Origin: Pseudomonas sp. RIT-PI-r
GTDB lineage: Bacteria > Pseudomonadota > Gammaproteobacteria > Pseudomonadales > Pseudomonadaceae
Length of the DNA stretch: 64,000 nucleotides
Reading direction: 5' to 3'
NCBI RefSeq assembly: GCF_001297015.1
Contig: NZ_LIGE01000022.1
Coordinates: 124,001-188,000 of the forward strand
Shown here: in pieces, positions 1 to 11,000 of the stretch
How the letters are laid out: each line of letters begins with the position of its first letter
Position numbering within the stretch: the first letter of the stretch is position 1
The notes under the pieces: model-generated
What the model was told of the DNA's origin: nothing
Databases searched by the model: none
Seen by the model: the letters and a program-made list of their open reading frames with translations, nothing else
Made by a program: the position numbers and the translations under genes

Positions 1-2
1 TG

Positions 3-164
3 GCCGACCGCCTGCCGCACATCGGCGCCGACGCAATGAATGAACTGGCCGGTGCCGTCACTTCGGACGAGTTAAAGACCCTGGAATACATCCTCAAGAA
101 AATCCTGCTGGCAGCCGGTGACCCGATCACCATCCAGCGCTTAGGTGAACACAATGAGCGGTAA
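3..164 (+). CDS. MarR-family regulator, 3' end only
   Basis: Only the last 53 codons are inside the window; the 5' end lies before base 1. The fragment runs from ADRLPHIGAD to a TAA stop and contains a helix (LKTLEYILKKILLAAG) typical of the C-terminal dimerisation helices of MarR-family winged-helix repressors. No DNA-binding part is visible, so the family call rests on this helix and on context. The stop codon overlaps the start of the efflux outer-membrane gene by 11 bases, so the regulator is probably the first gene of the efflux operon, as in other mprA/emrR-emrAB arrangements. A repressor relieved by the pump's substrates is inferred. Confidence 0.6.
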   Translation, partial: ADRLPHIGADAMNELAGAVTSDELKTLEYILKKILLAAGDPITIQRLGEHNER

Positions 165-1623
165 AACCTTGCGCAGCAGCCTCACTTTGGTGCTGTCGGC
201 GATGATCCTCGCCGGTTGCGCCAACTACAGTGGCCTCGACACGTCGGGCGCGAGCCTCGATGCGAAAAGCCTGAAAGTCGGCCAGTCCCTCAACGGCGTG
301 ACCCTGTCGCCGGCCGCGTGGCCGAAGAGCGACTGGTGGGCCAGCCTTGGCGATCCGCAGCTCGACGGTCTGATCCGCGAAGCGTTGCACGACAGCCCGG
401 ACATGCAGATCGCCGAAGCGCGCGCCCATCAGGCCAGCGCCGCTGCCTATGCTGCCGACGCCGAACGCTATCCGACCCTCGACGCCAGCGCTGGCATCAG
501 CCGTTCGCGCCTGGCTCGCGATCAGGATCCGCTGGGGCAGGGCGGTGCTTATTCGACGGTGCGCAATGTCAGCGCCGGTTTCAATTACAACTTCGACCTG
601 TGGGGCGGCCAGCGTGATGCCTGGGAAGCCGCACTCGGTCAGGCTCGCGCCGCTGAAGTCGATCGTCAGGCTGCACAGCTGACGCTGGCCGCTGATGTTG
701 CTCGCGCTTACAGCGATCTCGGTCAGGCGCACATCGTTTATGACCTGGCCAACGAAGACCTCAAACGCACCAAGCAGATGCTCGACCTGAGCCAGCGTCG
801 CCTGAGTTCCGGCATCGACAGCCAGTACCAGTTCCAGCAAACGCAAAGTCTGGAAGCCAGTTCCGAGGCCAGCCTGATCGACGCGGAAAAACGCCTGAAC
901 AGCGCCAAAATCGCCCTGGCCGTGCTGCTCGGCAAAGGCCCTGATCGCGGCAACGAAATCGCCCGGCCGAAAGTCCTGCAAGCCAGCGTGGTCGCCGTGC
1001 CTTCAGTACTGCCGGCAGAACTGCTCGGTCGTCGCCCGGATCTGGTCGCCGCGCGCTGGCGCGTAGAAGCGGCAAGCAAAGACATTGATTCGGCCAAGAC
1101 CCAGTTCTATCCGAACTTGAACCTCACGGCCTCGGCCGGCGCCGAATCGTTGTTGGGTGACGCGATGTTCGGTTCGGCCAGTCGCTTCTTCAACATTGCC
1201 CCGACCATCTCGGTGCCGATCTTCGACGGCGGACGCTTGCGCGCCAACCTCGATGCGCGCGACGCCGATTACGATCTGGCGGTGGCGCAGTACAACAAAA
1301 GTCTGGTGAAAGCACTGGGCGATGTCAGCGACACGATCAATCAATTGCGTGACATCGGTCGGCAGATCGGTGCGCAGCAGCACGCCACCGACATTGCCCA
1401 GGATTCTTACAACACCGTCGTCCAGCGTTACGGTTCCGGCATCGGCAACTACCTGGACGTGCTCAGCATCGAGCAGCAATTGCTCCAGGCCCAGCGTCAA
1501 CTGGCCAACCTCAATGCCGAGCAGATCGACCTGTCGATTCAACTGATGCAAGCGCTGGGCGGCGGCTTCCAGGGTGACACCCTGACCGCAGCCAACGCCA
1601 GCCCAGCCACGCCGCACAACTAA
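154..1623 (+). CDS. Outer-membrane efflux lipoprotein, NodT/OprM type
   Basis: Outer-membrane channel of a tripartite efflux pump. The 489-residue protein begins with a lipoprotein signal ending in the lipobox LAGC, followed by two outer-membrane-efflux (TolC-like) repeats; motifs such as PDMQIAEARAHQA, FNYNFDLWGG and LGRRPDLVAA are typical of the NodT family. The ATG at 154 is chosen over the GTG at 145 because AGGTG (143-147) sits six bases upstream. The gene overlaps the preceding MarR stop and is followed 15 bases later by the membrane-fusion gene, so regulator, channel, adaptor and permease form one operon. The substrate cannot be read from sequence. Confidence 0.9.
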   Translation: MSGKTLRSSLTLVLSAMILAGCANYSGLDTSGASLDAKSLKVGQSLNGVTLSPAAWPKSDWWASLGDPQLDGLIREALHDSPDMQIAEARAHQASAAAYAADAERYPTLDASAGISRSRLARDQDPLGQGGAYSTVRNVSAGFNYNFDLWGGQRDAWEAALGQARAAEVDRQAAQLTLAADVARAYSDLGQAHIVYDLANEDLKRTKQMLDLSQRRLSSGIDSQYQFQQTQSLEASSEASLIDAEKRLNSAKIALAVLLGKGPDRGNEIARPKVLQASVVAVPSVLPAELLGRRPDLVAARWRVEAASKDIDSAKTQFYPNLNLTASAGAESLLGDAMFGSASRFFNIAPTISVPIFDGGRLRANLDARDADYDLAVAQYNKSLVKALGDVSDTINQLRDIGRQIGAQQHATDIAQDSYNTVVQRYGSGIGNYLDVLSIEQQLLQAQRQLANLNAEQIDLSIQLMQALGGGFQGDTLTAANASPATPHN

Positions 1624-1638
1624 TTCAAGGTAATTGTC

Positions 1639-2841
1639 ATGGCCACTGCCGAAAACACCCAAGCTCAAGGCAACACCCCGGACACCGGCAACCCGCGCAA
1701 ACGCAAGGTCATGCTGTTGGTGCTGGCCGTTGTGGTTGCACTCGCCTGCGCCGGCGTCTGGGCGTATCACGAGTTCATCGGGCGCTTCAATGAAAGCACC
1801 GATGACGCCTACGTCAACGGCAACGTTGTCGAAATCACTCCGCTGGTGACCGGCACCGTGGTCAGCATCGGTGCTGACGATGGTGATCTGGTTCACGAAG
1901 GTCAGGTGCTGATCAACTTCGACCCGAACGACGCTGAAGTCGGTCTGCAAAGTGCGCAGGCGAAACTGGCGCGCACCGTGCGTCAGGTGCGCGGTCTGTA
2001 CAGCAACGTTGACGGCATGAAAGCCCAGGTCAACGCGCAACAGGCCGAAGTGCAGAAGGCCCAGGACAACTACAACCGCCGGAAAAACCTGGCGCAGGGC
2101 GGGGCGATTTCCCAGGAAGAACTGTCCCACGCTCGCGACGACCTGACCTCGGCGCAAAATGCCTTGGCCAACGCCAAACAGCAACTGAAAACCACCAGCG
2201 CGCTGGTCGATGACACCGTGGTGTCGTCGCACCCGGACGTAATGTCGGCCGCCGCCGATCTGCGTCAGGCTTACCTGACCAATGCCCGCAGCACCTTGAT
2301 CGCACCGGTCACCGGTTACGTGGCCAAGCGCACCGTGCAACTCGGCCAGCGCGTGCAACCGGGCACAGCGTTGATGGCGGTGATTCCGCTGGATCAACTG
2401 TGGATCGACGCCAACTTCAAGGAAACCCAACTGCGTGACATGCGCATCGGTCAGCCGGTCGATATCGAATCCGACATCTACGGCAGCGACGTGAAATACA
2501 GCGGCACCGTTGACAGCCTCGGCGCCGGTACCGGTAGCGCGTTCGCTCTGCTGCCAGCGCAGAACGCCACCGGTAACTGGATCAAGATCGTGCAGCGTGT
2601 GCCGGTGCGGATTCACATCAACGCCGAAGAACTGGCCAAGCATCCGCTGCGCGTCGGTCTGTCGACCAATGTTGAAGTGAACCTGCACGACCAGAGCGGC
2701 CCGGTGCTGGCGCAGCAGCCGCCGCAAAAAGCCTCGTTCAGCACCAGCGTCTACGACCGCCAACTGGCCGAAGCCGACGCGATGATTGCGCAGCTGATCC
2801 ACGACAACAGCGCTGCGCTCAGCAAAACCGCGCAACGCTGA
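1639..2841 (+). CDS. emrA: EmrA/HlyD-type membrane fusion protein
   Basis: Periplasmic adaptor joining the inner-membrane permease to the outer-membrane channel. The 400-residue protein has a basic cytoplasmic N-terminus, one membrane segment (about residues 25-45), the motif STDDAYVNGN that opens the EmrA barrel-sandwich domain, a coiled-coil hairpin (about 95-185) and the second lipoyl half with LIAPVTGYVAKR. This matches EmrA/FarA proteins that pair with DHA2 permeases rather than RND pumps. It lies between the channel gene and the emrB-like permease, from which it is separated by a REP-type palindrome. Confidence 0.92.
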   Translation: MATAENTQAQGNTPDTGNPRKRKVMLLVLAVVVALACAGVWAYHEFIGRFNESTDDAYVNGNVVEITPLVTGTVVSIGADDGDLVHEGQVLINFDPNDAEVGLQSAQAKLARTVRQVRGLYSNVDGMKAQVNAQQAEVQKAQDNYNRRKNLAQGGAISQEELSHARDDLTSAQNALANAKQQLKTTSALVDDTVVSSHPDVMSAAADLRQAYLTNARSTLIAPVTGYVAKRTVQLGQRVQPGTALMAVIPLDQLWIDANFKETQLRDMRIGQPVDIESDIYGSDVKYSGTVDSLGAGTGSAFALLPAQNATGNWIKIVQRVPVRIHINAEELAKHPLRVGLSTNVEVNLHDQSGPVLAQQPPQKASFSTSVYDRQLAEADAMIAQLIHDNSAALSKTAQR

Positions 2842-2853
2842 TACCGACGCCGA

Positions 2854-2949
2854 CCCTGTGGGAGCGAGCCTGCTCGCGAAAGCGGTGGGTCATTCAGCAT
2901 TTAACTGTCTGAAAGGCCGCCTTCGCGAGCAGGCTCGCTCCCACAAGGG
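2854..2949. repeat. REP-like palindromic pair (GGGAGCGAGCCTGCTCGCGA class)
   Basis: Two inverted copies of a REP unit, TGTGGGAGCGAGCCTGCTCG and its complement, separated by about 40 bases between emrA and emrB. It may modulate mRNA stability between the adaptor and the permease. The same class recurs at 40031. Confidence 0.9.
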
Positions 2950-2981
2950 CATGGCGCCAACCCGGTTTCATAGGATTCACA

Positions 2982-4511
2982 ATGAGCAATAACGCCTCTT
3001 TCACGCCGCCCAGCCTGTTGCTCAGCACCATCGGCCTGTCGCTGGCGACGTTCATGCAAGTGCTCGACACCACCATCGCCAACGTGGCGCTGCCGACGAT
3101 TTCCGGCAACCTCGGGGTGAGTTCGGAGCAGGGCACCTGGGTGATCACTTCGTTCGCCGTGAGCAACGCAATTGCGCTGCCGCTGACCGGTTGGCTCAGT
3201 CGCCGTTTCGGCGAGGTGAAACTGTTTTTGTGGGCCACCATTCTGTTTGTGCTGGCCTCGTTTCTCTGCGGTATCTCCACGTCGATGCCGGAACTGATCG
3301 GTTTCCGCGTGCTGCAAGGTCTGGTCGCCGGGCCGCTGTACCCGATGACGCAAACCCTGTTGATCGCGGTTTATCCGCCGGCGAAGCGAGGCATGGCCCT
3401 GGCGTTACTGGCGATGGTCACGGTGGTTGCGCCAATTGCAGGGCCGATTCTCGGCGGCTGGATTACTGACAGTTACAGCTGGCCGTGGATCTTCTTCATC
3501 AACGTGCCGATCGGCATCTTTGCGGTGATGGTGGTGCGTTCGCAACTGGCCAAACGTCCGGTGGAAACCAGCCGTCAGCCGATGGATTACGTCGGACTGA
3601 TCACGCTGATCATTGGTGTCGGCGCGTTGCAGGTGATCCTCGACAAGGGCAATGATCTGGATTGGTTCGAGTCTAACTTCATCATTATCGGTGCGGCGAT
3701 TTCGGTGATCGCGCTGGCGGTGTTCGTTATCTGGGAAATGACCGATCAGCACCCGGTGGTGAATCTGCGGCTGTTCGCCCACCGCAACTTCCGCATCGGC
3801 ACGTTGGTGTTGGTGCTGGGTTATGCCGGGTTCTTCGGCATCAACCTGATCCTGCCGCAGTGGTTGCAGACGCAGATGGGATACACCGCGACCTGGGCCG
3901 GTCTGGCCGTGGCGCCGATCGGCATTCTGCCGGTGCTGCTGTCGCCGTTTGTCGGCAAGTACGCGAACAAGTTCGACCTGCGTCTGTTGGCCGGGCTGGC
4001 GTTTCTGGCGATTGGGCTGAGTTGCTTTATGCGGGCTGGGTTCACCAATGAAGTGGACTTCCAGCACATCGCGCTGGTGCAGTTGTTCATGGGTATTGGC
4101 GTGGCGCTGTTCTTTATGCCGACCTTGAGCATTTTGATGTCGGACTTGCCGCCGAGCCAGATTGCAGATGGTGCCGGTCTTGCGACTTTTCTGCGGACGT
4201 TGGGCGGTAGCTTTGCGGCATCGCTGACCACGTGGATCTGGATTCGTCGGGCGGATCAGCATCATGCGTATATGAGCGAAAGCATCAGCACCTTTGAACC
4301 GGCGACGCGCGAGACCTTGAATCATTTGGGCGGGGCAAGCCAATCGGCTTATGCGCAGATGGATCAGATTTTGACGAGCCAGGCGTACATGCTCTCTACC
4401 GTGGATTACTTCACGTTGTTGGGCTGGGGCTTTATGGGCTTGATTCTGATTGTGTGGCTGGCCAAACCGCCGTTTGCCGCCAAGGCAGGGCCTGCTGCTT
4501 CCGGGCACTGA
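2982..4511 (+). CDS. emrB: EmrB-type MFS multidrug efflux permease (DHA2, 14 TM)
   Basis: Proton-driven inner-membrane drug exporter, the energised part of the EmrAB-type pump. The 509-residue protein has about 14 membrane segments. Family signatures include LDTTIANVALPTISG in the first helix (DHA2 motif D), GWLSRRFGEVK between helices 2 and 3 (motif A) and GPILGGWITD (motif C of drug antiporters). It is co-directional with the adaptor and channel genes. Substrates are unknown; homologues export uncouplers, fatty acids or antibiotics. The C-terminus is intact. Confidence 0.93.
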   Translation: MSNNASFTPPSLLLSTIGLSLATFMQVLDTTIANVALPTISGNLGVSSEQGTWVITSFAVSNAIALPLTGWLSRRFGEVKLFLWATILFVLASFLCGISTSMPELIGFRVLQGLVAGPLYPMTQTLLIAVYPPAKRGMALALLAMVTVVAPIAGPILGGWITDSYSWPWIFFINVPIGIFAVMVVRSQLAKRPVETSRQPMDYVGLITLIIGVGALQVILDKGNDLDWFESNFIIIGAAISVIALAVFVIWEMTDQHPVVNLRLFAHRNFRIGTLVLVLGYAGFFGINLILPQWLQTQMGYTATWAGLAVAPIGILPVLLSPFVGKYANKFDLRLLAGLAFLAIGLSCFMRAGFTNEVDFQHIALVQLFMGIGVALFFMPTLSILMSDLPPSQIADGAGLATFLRTLGGSFAASLTTWIWIRRADQHHAYMSESISTFEPATRETLNHLGGASQSAYAQMDQILTSQAYMLSTVDYFTLLGWGFMGLILIVWLAKPPFAAKAGPAASGH

Positions 4512-4519
4512 TCCCGCAA

Positions 4520-4631
4520 GATCGTTCCCACGCTCTGCGTGGGAATGCCTCAACGGACGCTCTGCGTTCGGCTCTGGATGGGACGCGGAGCGTCCCGGGC
4601 TGCATTCCCACGCGGAGCGTGGGAACGATCA
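4520..4631. repeat. Palindromic repeat (GATCGTTCCCACGCTCTGCG class)
   Basis: About 110 bases with perfect ends GATCGTTCCCACGC and its complement, and an inner hairpin CGGAGCGTCCCGGG. It lies between convergent emrB and lpxH. The GATCA at its right end supplies the lpxH stop codon. A close copy lies at 35644-35751 and a short version at 9288-9318. Confidence 0.88.
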
Positions 4632-5381
4632 TGCGCTCGGGGCGGGCAGGGCTGGCGGCGGGGCGAAGTCGAATGGCGCGAGGGCGTACCCGCTCTCATC
4701 CACCTGCAACGCCCAACCCTGGCGATCCCAATCCCCCAGCACAATCCGCTTCGCCGCTTCATCACCAATCTGCAACTTGTGGATCGCCGGGCGATGGGTG
4801 TGGCCGTGAATCAGGGTTTTCACCCCGTATTCCTGCATGATCCGCGGAATTTCCTCAGGCGTGACATCGACAATGTCATTGGCCTTCATCCGCGTCTGCG
4901 CCTTGCTCTCGCTGCGCAATTTGCGCGCCAGTTTATGGCGGCTGCTCAGTGGCAGGTTGCGCAGGATAAACAGCGTGATCGGGTTGCGCAGATAACGCCG
5001 CAGCTTCATATAGCCGACGTCGCGGGTGCACAGGCTGTCGCCGTGCATCAACAGCACCGGCTCGCCATAGAACTGCACGACACTCGGGTCCTTCAACAAC
5101 GTACAGCCGGCCTGCTTGCAGAAGGCCTTGCCGAGCATGAAGTCGCGATTGCCGTGCATCAGAAAAATCGCCGTGCCGCTGTCGCTCAATTGGCGCAGGG
5201 CCTGGCAGATGGAACGCTGGAAGGGCGTCATGGCGTCGTCGCCAATCCACGCTTCGAAGAAGTCGCCAAGAATGTACAACGCACTCGCCGAGCGGGCGCG
5301 TCCGGCGAGCAAATCCAGAAACGCCCGGGTAATGTCCGGGCGCTCCTCTTCCAGATGCAAGTCTGAAATCAGCAATATCAC
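4629..5381 (-). CDS. lpxH: UDP-2,3-diacylglucosamine diphosphatase LpxH
   Basis: Lipid A biosynthesis: hydrolyses UDP-2,3-diacylglucosamine to lipid X and UMP at the inner membrane. The 250-residue protein has the full calcineurin-type metallophosphatase set: DLHL near the N-terminus, [11 protein letters not shown] (about 40-50), GNRD (about 79), HGDSLC and the terminal GHTHRP. Its start overlaps the ppiB stop by four bases, so the two genes are translationally coupled. The TGA stop lies at the edge of a palindromic repeat, so the last residues may be a strain-specific tail. Confidence 0.95.
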   Translation of the reverse strand: MILLISDLHLEEERPDITRAFLDLLAGRARSASALYILGDFFEAWIGDDAMTPFQRSICQALRQLSDSGTAIFLMHGNRDFMLGKAFCKQAGCTLLKDPSVVQFYGEPVLLMHGDSLCTRDVGYMKLRRYLRNPITLFILRNLPLSSRHKLARKLRSESKAQTRMKANDIVDVTPEEIPRIMQEYGVKTLIHGHTHRPAIHKLQIGDEAAKRIVLGDWDRQGWALQVDESGYALAPFDFAPPPALPAPSA

Positions 5382-5884
5382 GCTTCGATGATCTCGGCTT
5401 TCTCGATGATCACGTCGTCTGCTGGTACGTCCTGGTGGCCGGCCTTGGAAGTGGTCGAAACACCTTTGATCTTGTCGACAACTTCAGTACCGGCGGTCAC
5501 TTTACCGAATACTGCGTAGCCCCAGCCTTGAGCGTTCTTGCCGCTGTGGTTGAGGAAGGTGTTATCGGCAACGTTGATGAAGAACTGTGCGGAAGCCGAA
5601 TGCGGCTCCATGGTGCGGGCCATGGCAACGGTGTACTTCTCGTTGGAAAGACCGTTGTCAGCTTCGTTCTGGATGCTTGGACGCTTGTCTTTCTTTTCCT
5701 TCATGCCTGGCTCGAAACCGCCGCCCTGGATCATGAAGTTACCGATGACACGGTGGAAAACGGTGTTGGTGTAGTGACCGGCGTTGACGTACTCGATGAA
5801 GTTGGCGACGGTGATCGGCGCCTTTTCAGCGTTCAGTTCGATGACGATGTCGCCATGATTGGTGGTCAATTTAACTTGAGTCAT
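5378..5884 (-). CDS. ppiB: Cytoplasmic peptidyl-prolyl cis-trans isomerase B (cyclophilin)
   Basis: Catalyses proline isomerisation during protein folding. The 168-residue protein has no signal peptide and shows the cyclophilin core: [15 protein letters not shown] (catalytic Arg and Phe), [32 protein letters not shown] and GYAVFGKVT. Length fits the bacterial PpiB class. It is the first gene of the ppiB-lpxH unit, an arrangement usual in pseudomonads, and is divergent from glnS. AAAGAG lies about seven bases before the ATG. Confidence 0.95.
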   Translation of the reverse strand: MTQVKLTTNHGDIVIELNAEKAPITVANFIEYVNAGHYTNTVFHRVIGNFMIQGGGFEPGMKEKKDKRPSIQNEADNGLSNEKYTVAMARTMEPHSASAQFFINVADNTFLNHSGKNAQGWGYAVFGKVTAGTEVVDKIKGVSTTSKAGHQDVPADDVIIEKAEIIEA

Positions 5885-6044
5885 GATCGCTACTCTTTAG
5901 AGGAATTCGTGGTTTTGGGACATCGAGCCCCCAAACCGGTTCAGCCAGCGTGGGCCAAGGTGCGCAGTTTAGCGTGACAGGCGCGAATTTCGAGGTTGTT
6001 TTTCAATTCCCGGCGATAAAAAGCACACCTTTATAGGGCCTGCT

Positions 6045-6075
6045 CTGTCAGCCCCTTGACAGCATCGGCTATGAT
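6045..6075 (+). promoter_or_regulatory. Possible glnS promoter region with short inverted repeat
   Basis: Upstream of glnS, CTGTCA (6045-6050) and TGACAG (6057-6062) form a six-base inverted repeat, followed by TATGAT (6070-6075), a good -10 match. No -35 box at ideal spacing is evident. It is listed as the likely promoter zone only. Confidence 0.35.
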
Positions 6076-6133
6076 AGCGGCTTTGTTTTGTCTGGCCCCC
6101 TCTGCGGCCGCGCACACGTAAGTCAAGGATCCT

Positions 6134-7831
<1,698 letters not shown>

Positions 7832-7853
7832 TTTCGCGTCAAGGAAATATAAA

Positions 7854-9236
7854 GTGCTGACGATTTACAACACGCTCACCAAGAGCAAAGAAGTCTTCAA
7901 GCCGCTCGATGGCAACAATGTGCGCATGTACGTCTGCGGGATGACCGTGTACGACTACTGCCACATTGGCCACGGCCGCAGCATGGTCGCGTTCGACCTG
8001 GTGACCCGCTGGTTGCGGTTCAGCGGTTACAACCTGACCTACGTGCGCAACATCACCGATATTGAAGACAAGATCATCAATCGTGCCCGCGAAAACGGCG
8101 AGCCGTACGACGCGCTGACCGAGCGCATGATCACCGCGATGCACGAGGACGAGGCGCGCCTCAACATCCTCAAGCCGGACATGGAACCGCGTGCCACCGA
8201 TCATATTCCGGGCATGCTGAGCATGATCCAGACCTTGATCGACAAGGGTTACGCCTACGCCCCGGGCAACGGTGACGTGTACTACCGCGTCGCCAAATTC
8301 ATGGGCTACGGCAAGCTGTCGCGCAAGAAGATCGAAGACCTGCGCATCGGCGCGCGCATCGAAGTCGATGAAGCCAAGCAGGATCCGCTGGACTTCGTCC
8401 TGTGGAAAGCCACCAAGCCGGGCGAGCCAAGCTGGGAATCGCCGTGGGGCGCCGGGCGTCCGGGCTGGCACATCGAGTGCTCGGTGATGTCCACCTGCTG
8501 CCTCGGCGAGACCTTCGACATTCATGGCGGCGGCAGCGACCTCGAGTTCCCGCACCACGAAAACGAAATCGCCCAGAGCGAAGCGGCCACCGGCAAGACC
8601 TACGCCAACGCGTGGATGCATTGCGGCATGATTCGCATCAATGGCGAGAAGATGTCCAAGTCCTTGAACAACTTCTTCACCATTCGCGACGTGCTGGAAA
8701 AGTACCACCCGGAAGTCGTGCGCTACCTGCTGGTGTCGAGCCACTACCGCAGCGCCATCAACTACTCGGAAGACAACCTCAAGGACGCCAAAGGCGCTCT
8801 GGAGCGTTTCTACCACGCGTTGAAAGGCCTGCCGACCGTGGCGCCTGCTGGCGGCGAAGCGTTTGTTGAACGTTTCACTGCGGTGATGAACGACGACTTC
8901 GGTACGCCGGAAGCCTGTGCCGTGCTGTTCGAGATGGTGCGTGAGATCAACCGTCTGCGTGAGAGCGATCTTGATGCGGCGGCGGGTCTGGCGGCGCGTC
9001 TGAAAGAACTGGCGAGTGTGCTGGGTGTGTTGCAGCTTGAAGCCGATGACTTCCTGCAGGCGGGCGCTGAAGGGCGTGTTGATGCGGCTGAGGTTGATGC
9101 GCTGATTGCGGCGCGTCTGGCGGCACGTGCGGGTAAGGATTGGGCTGAGTCCGATCGGATTCGTGATCAGCTGACGGCGATGGGTGTTTTGCTGGAAGAC
9201 GGCAAGGGTGGGACTACCTGGCGTCTGGCTGACTGA
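7854..9236 (+). CDS. cysS: Cysteinyl-tRNA synthetase
   Basis: Charges tRNA-Cys. The 460-residue class I enzyme begins [15 protein letters not shown]; the GTG at 7854 is chosen because AAGGAAA lies eight bases upstream and family members start there, rather than at the in-frame ATG at 7812 inside glnS. Motifs: [18 protein letters not shown] (zinc-binding Cys plus HIGH), GWHIECSVM and [15 protein letters not shown] (zinc ligands), and EKMSKSLNN (KMSKS). A strong terminator follows. Confidence 0.97.
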   Translation: MLTIYNTLTKSKEVFKPLDGNNVRMYVCGMTVYDYCHIGHGRSMVAFDLVTRWLRFSGYNLTYVRNITDIEDKIINRARENGEPYDALTERMITAMHEDEARLNILKPDMEPRATDHIPGMLSMIQTLIDKGYAYAPGNGDVYYRVAKFMGYGKLSRKKIEDLRIGARIEVDEAKQDPLDFVLWKATKPGEPSWESPWGAGRPGWHIECSVMSTCCLGETFDIHGGGSDLEFPHHENEIAQSEAATGKTYANAWMHCGMIRINGEKMSKSLNNFFTIRDVLEKYHPEVVRYLLVSSHYRSAINYSEDNLKDAKGALERFYHALKGLPTVAPAGGEAFVERFTAVMNDDFGTPEACAVLFEMVREINRLRESDLDAAAGLAARLKELASVLGVLQLEADDFLQAGAEGRVDAAEVDALIAARLAARAGKDWAESDRIRDQLTAMGVLLEDGKGGTTWRLAD

Positions 9237-9252
9237 TAGCTGTGTTTAGCTT

Positions 9253-9290
9253 CAAAACAAAACCCGCCTTGTGCGGGTTTTGTTTTGATC
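9253..9290 (+). terminator. Rho-independent terminator after cysS
   Basis: A 15-base-pair stem (9253-9267 with 9273-9287) around CTTGT, with a GC core and flanking A and T tracts. It could act in both directions but only glnS-cysS runs into it. Confidence 0.9.
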
Positions 9291-9394
9291 GTTCCCACGC
9301 TCTGCGTGGGAACGATCAAGATCGCAGCCTTCGGCAGCTCCTACAGTGATTGCATTTCCATGTAGGAGCTGCCGAAGGCTGCGATCTTTTGATC
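9288..9394. repeat. Two abutting palindromic repeats
   Basis: First a short hairpin GATCGTTCCCACGC / GCGTGGGAACGATC (9288-9318), then an inverted pair of the GTAGGAGCTGCCGAAGGCTG class ending in GCGATCTTTTGATC (9317-9394). They fill most of the space between cysS and the next gene. Confidence 0.85.
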
Positions 9395-9491
9395 TGTGCT
9401 TTTAGCCGAGGTTGCTTTTGCTCTGCGCGTAGGTCTTGATGTCTGACGCAGCCGGATGCTGCGTCGATGACGATTCTGCAACGGAGGAATC

Positions 9492-10709
9492 ATGGCCAAT
9501 CACTACCGCGAACTGTTCGCGACCCCCGGCGCCACCGGGCTAGTGCTCGCGAGTTCCATCGCCCGATTGCCTCAGGCAATGATCGGCATTGGCATCATCA
9601 CCATGCTCGTGCAGCAAACGGGTGTTTATTGGCTGGCCGGTACCGTCGCCGGTACCTTCACCCTGTGCAACGCGCTGCTCGGCCCGCACATCTCGAAACT
9701 GGTAGACCAGCATGGCCAGAGCCGCGTGCTGCCCATCGTCACGGCGTTCAGCATTGTCATGTTGCTGGCACTGATCATCGCCGTTTATTTGCGCGCGCCA
9801 GCCGCACTGCTGTTTGTGCTGGCGGCACTGGCGGGGACGATGCCGAGCATGCCGTCGATGATCCGCGCGCGATGGTCGCAATTGTTCCGGGGCAAGCCGC
9901 AGCTGCACACGGCGTTTTCGCTGGACACGGTCCTCACCGAAATGGCCTACATCGTCGGCCCGCCCCTGGCGATTGGCCTGAGCGTGAGCTTTTTCGCCGA
10001 AGCCGGGCCCATTGTTGCGGTCGGGTTGCTGGCCGCCGGGGTGACGGCGTTTCTCTTGCAACGCCAGACTGAACCCAAGGTTGTCGTGGGCCACGCTAGC
10101 CATAGTGGCTCGACCTTGCTGATCCCCGGCGTTCGTACCATTTTTCTGGCGCTGTTGGCGATGGGGGTCATTGGCGGAGCAATCGATGTTGCCGTTGTGG
10201 CCTTCGCCAATGCGCAGGGCTGGCCAGCCTCCGCAACCTTCATCCTCGCAGCCTATGCGTTTGGTTCATTGGTGGCGGGCCTGACGTTTGGTGCGATGAG
10301 GGTTTCGCTGGCGATCGAAAAACAGTTTCTGATCGGGATATTGGTCACAGCGTTCACCGGTGTGCTGCCCATTTTTGCAACGGATGTTTATGTGCTGACC
10401 GTGGCGCTGTTTATCGCCGGCATCTCGTTTGCGCCGACGATGGTCGTGGTCATGAAAATGGGCACGATCATTATTCCGCCGTCGCGGATGACCGAAGGGC
10501 TGACGTGGATGACTACCGGTATCAGCGTGGGTGTTGCACTCGGCGGCATGCTGACGGGGATAGTTATTGATGCCTTTGGCGCGCGCGCGGGATTTGCGGT
10601 GGCTATTGGTGCAGGTTTGATGATGGTGGTGGTTGTGCTGGTGGGGTTGCGCACATTGGAGGCGGCTTCGGCTGTGCATGTTGAGCCAGAGTTTTCGCCC
10701 TCACCCTAA
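9492..10709 (+). CDS. MFS transporter, 12-TM
   Basis: Inner-membrane permease of the major facilitator superfamily, 405 residues, about 12 hydrophobic segments. Visible features are a first helix with SSIARLPQAMIGIGI, a loop with KLVDQHGQSRVLP in the position of motif A, and RARWSQLFRG before the central loop. GGAGGAATC precedes the ATG. Substrate is unknown; the neighbours do not help. The last codons (SPSP) and the TAA stop are encoded by the first bases of a downstream repeat, CCCTCACCCTAACCC, so the natural C-terminus was probably replaced when the repeat inserted. Confidence 0.85.
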   Translation: MANHYRELFATPGATGLVLASSIARLPQAMIGIGIITMLVQQTGVYWLAGTVAGTFTLCNALLGPHISKLVDQHGQSRVLPIVTAFSIVMLLALIIAVYLRAPAALLFVLAALAGTMPSMPSMIRARWSQLFRGKPQLHTAFSLDTVLTEMAYIVGPPLAIGLSVSFFAEAGPIVAVGLLAAGVTAFLLQRQTEPKVVVGHASHSGSTLLIPGVRTIFLALLAMGVIGGAIDVAVVAFANAQGWPASATFILAAYAFGSLVAGLTFGAMRVSLAIEKQFLIGILVTAFTGVLPIFATDVYVLTVALFIAGISFAPTMVVVMKMGTIIIPPSRMTEGLTWMTTGISVGVALGGMLTGIVIDAFGARAGFAVAIGAGLMMVVVVLVGLRTLEAASAVHVEPEFSPSP

Positions 10710-10990
10710 CCCTCTCCCGCAGGAGAGGGGACTGAATGGGGGATGTTCGAGAGATACGCCGACCTGAGCGATTTGCGCCGAATCCATAATTGCCACGATG
10801 TTTCAGGTCGATGTCCAACGCCATCTCGGTCCCGCAGGAGAGGGGACCGATTGGGGGATGTTCACGCGAAACGCCGACCTGAACGTGCTGTGCCGAATCC
10901 ATAATCAACCCGGTCTCTCAGGTCGATGTACAACGCCAGACACCTCGGTCGGCTCCCTCTCCTGGGGGAGAGGGCTGGGGTGAGGGGAAG
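10698..10990. repeat. MITE-like repeat (CCCTCACCCTAACCCTCTCC ends), internally duplicated
   Basis: Ends are CCCTCACCCTAACCCTCTCC on the left and the near-complement GGGAGAGGGCTGGGGTGAGG on the right. The inside carries two diverged copies of a unit with GAGAGGGGACYGA, GGGGGATGTTC, CGACCTGA, GCCGAATCCATAAT and CAGGTCGATGT. The same family is at 22674, 42752, 52340 and 60428. It fills the space between the MFS gene and the convergent activator gene. Confidence 0.8.
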
Positions 10991-11000
10991 GGCGGTTCAC

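Noticed and set aside
1003..2835. 610-codon ORF on the minus strand over the efflux genes
   Set aside because: It is antisense to two well-supported genes and is a codon-bias shadow; the same applies to the long antisense ORFs at 5969-7537, 15912-17240, 17463-19412, 26086-28095 and 41671-44007.
6056..6061. TTGACA as -35 of glnS
   Set aside because: The nearest -10 (TATGAT, 6070) is only 8 bases away; TTGACA is better explained as one arm of a small inverted repeat.
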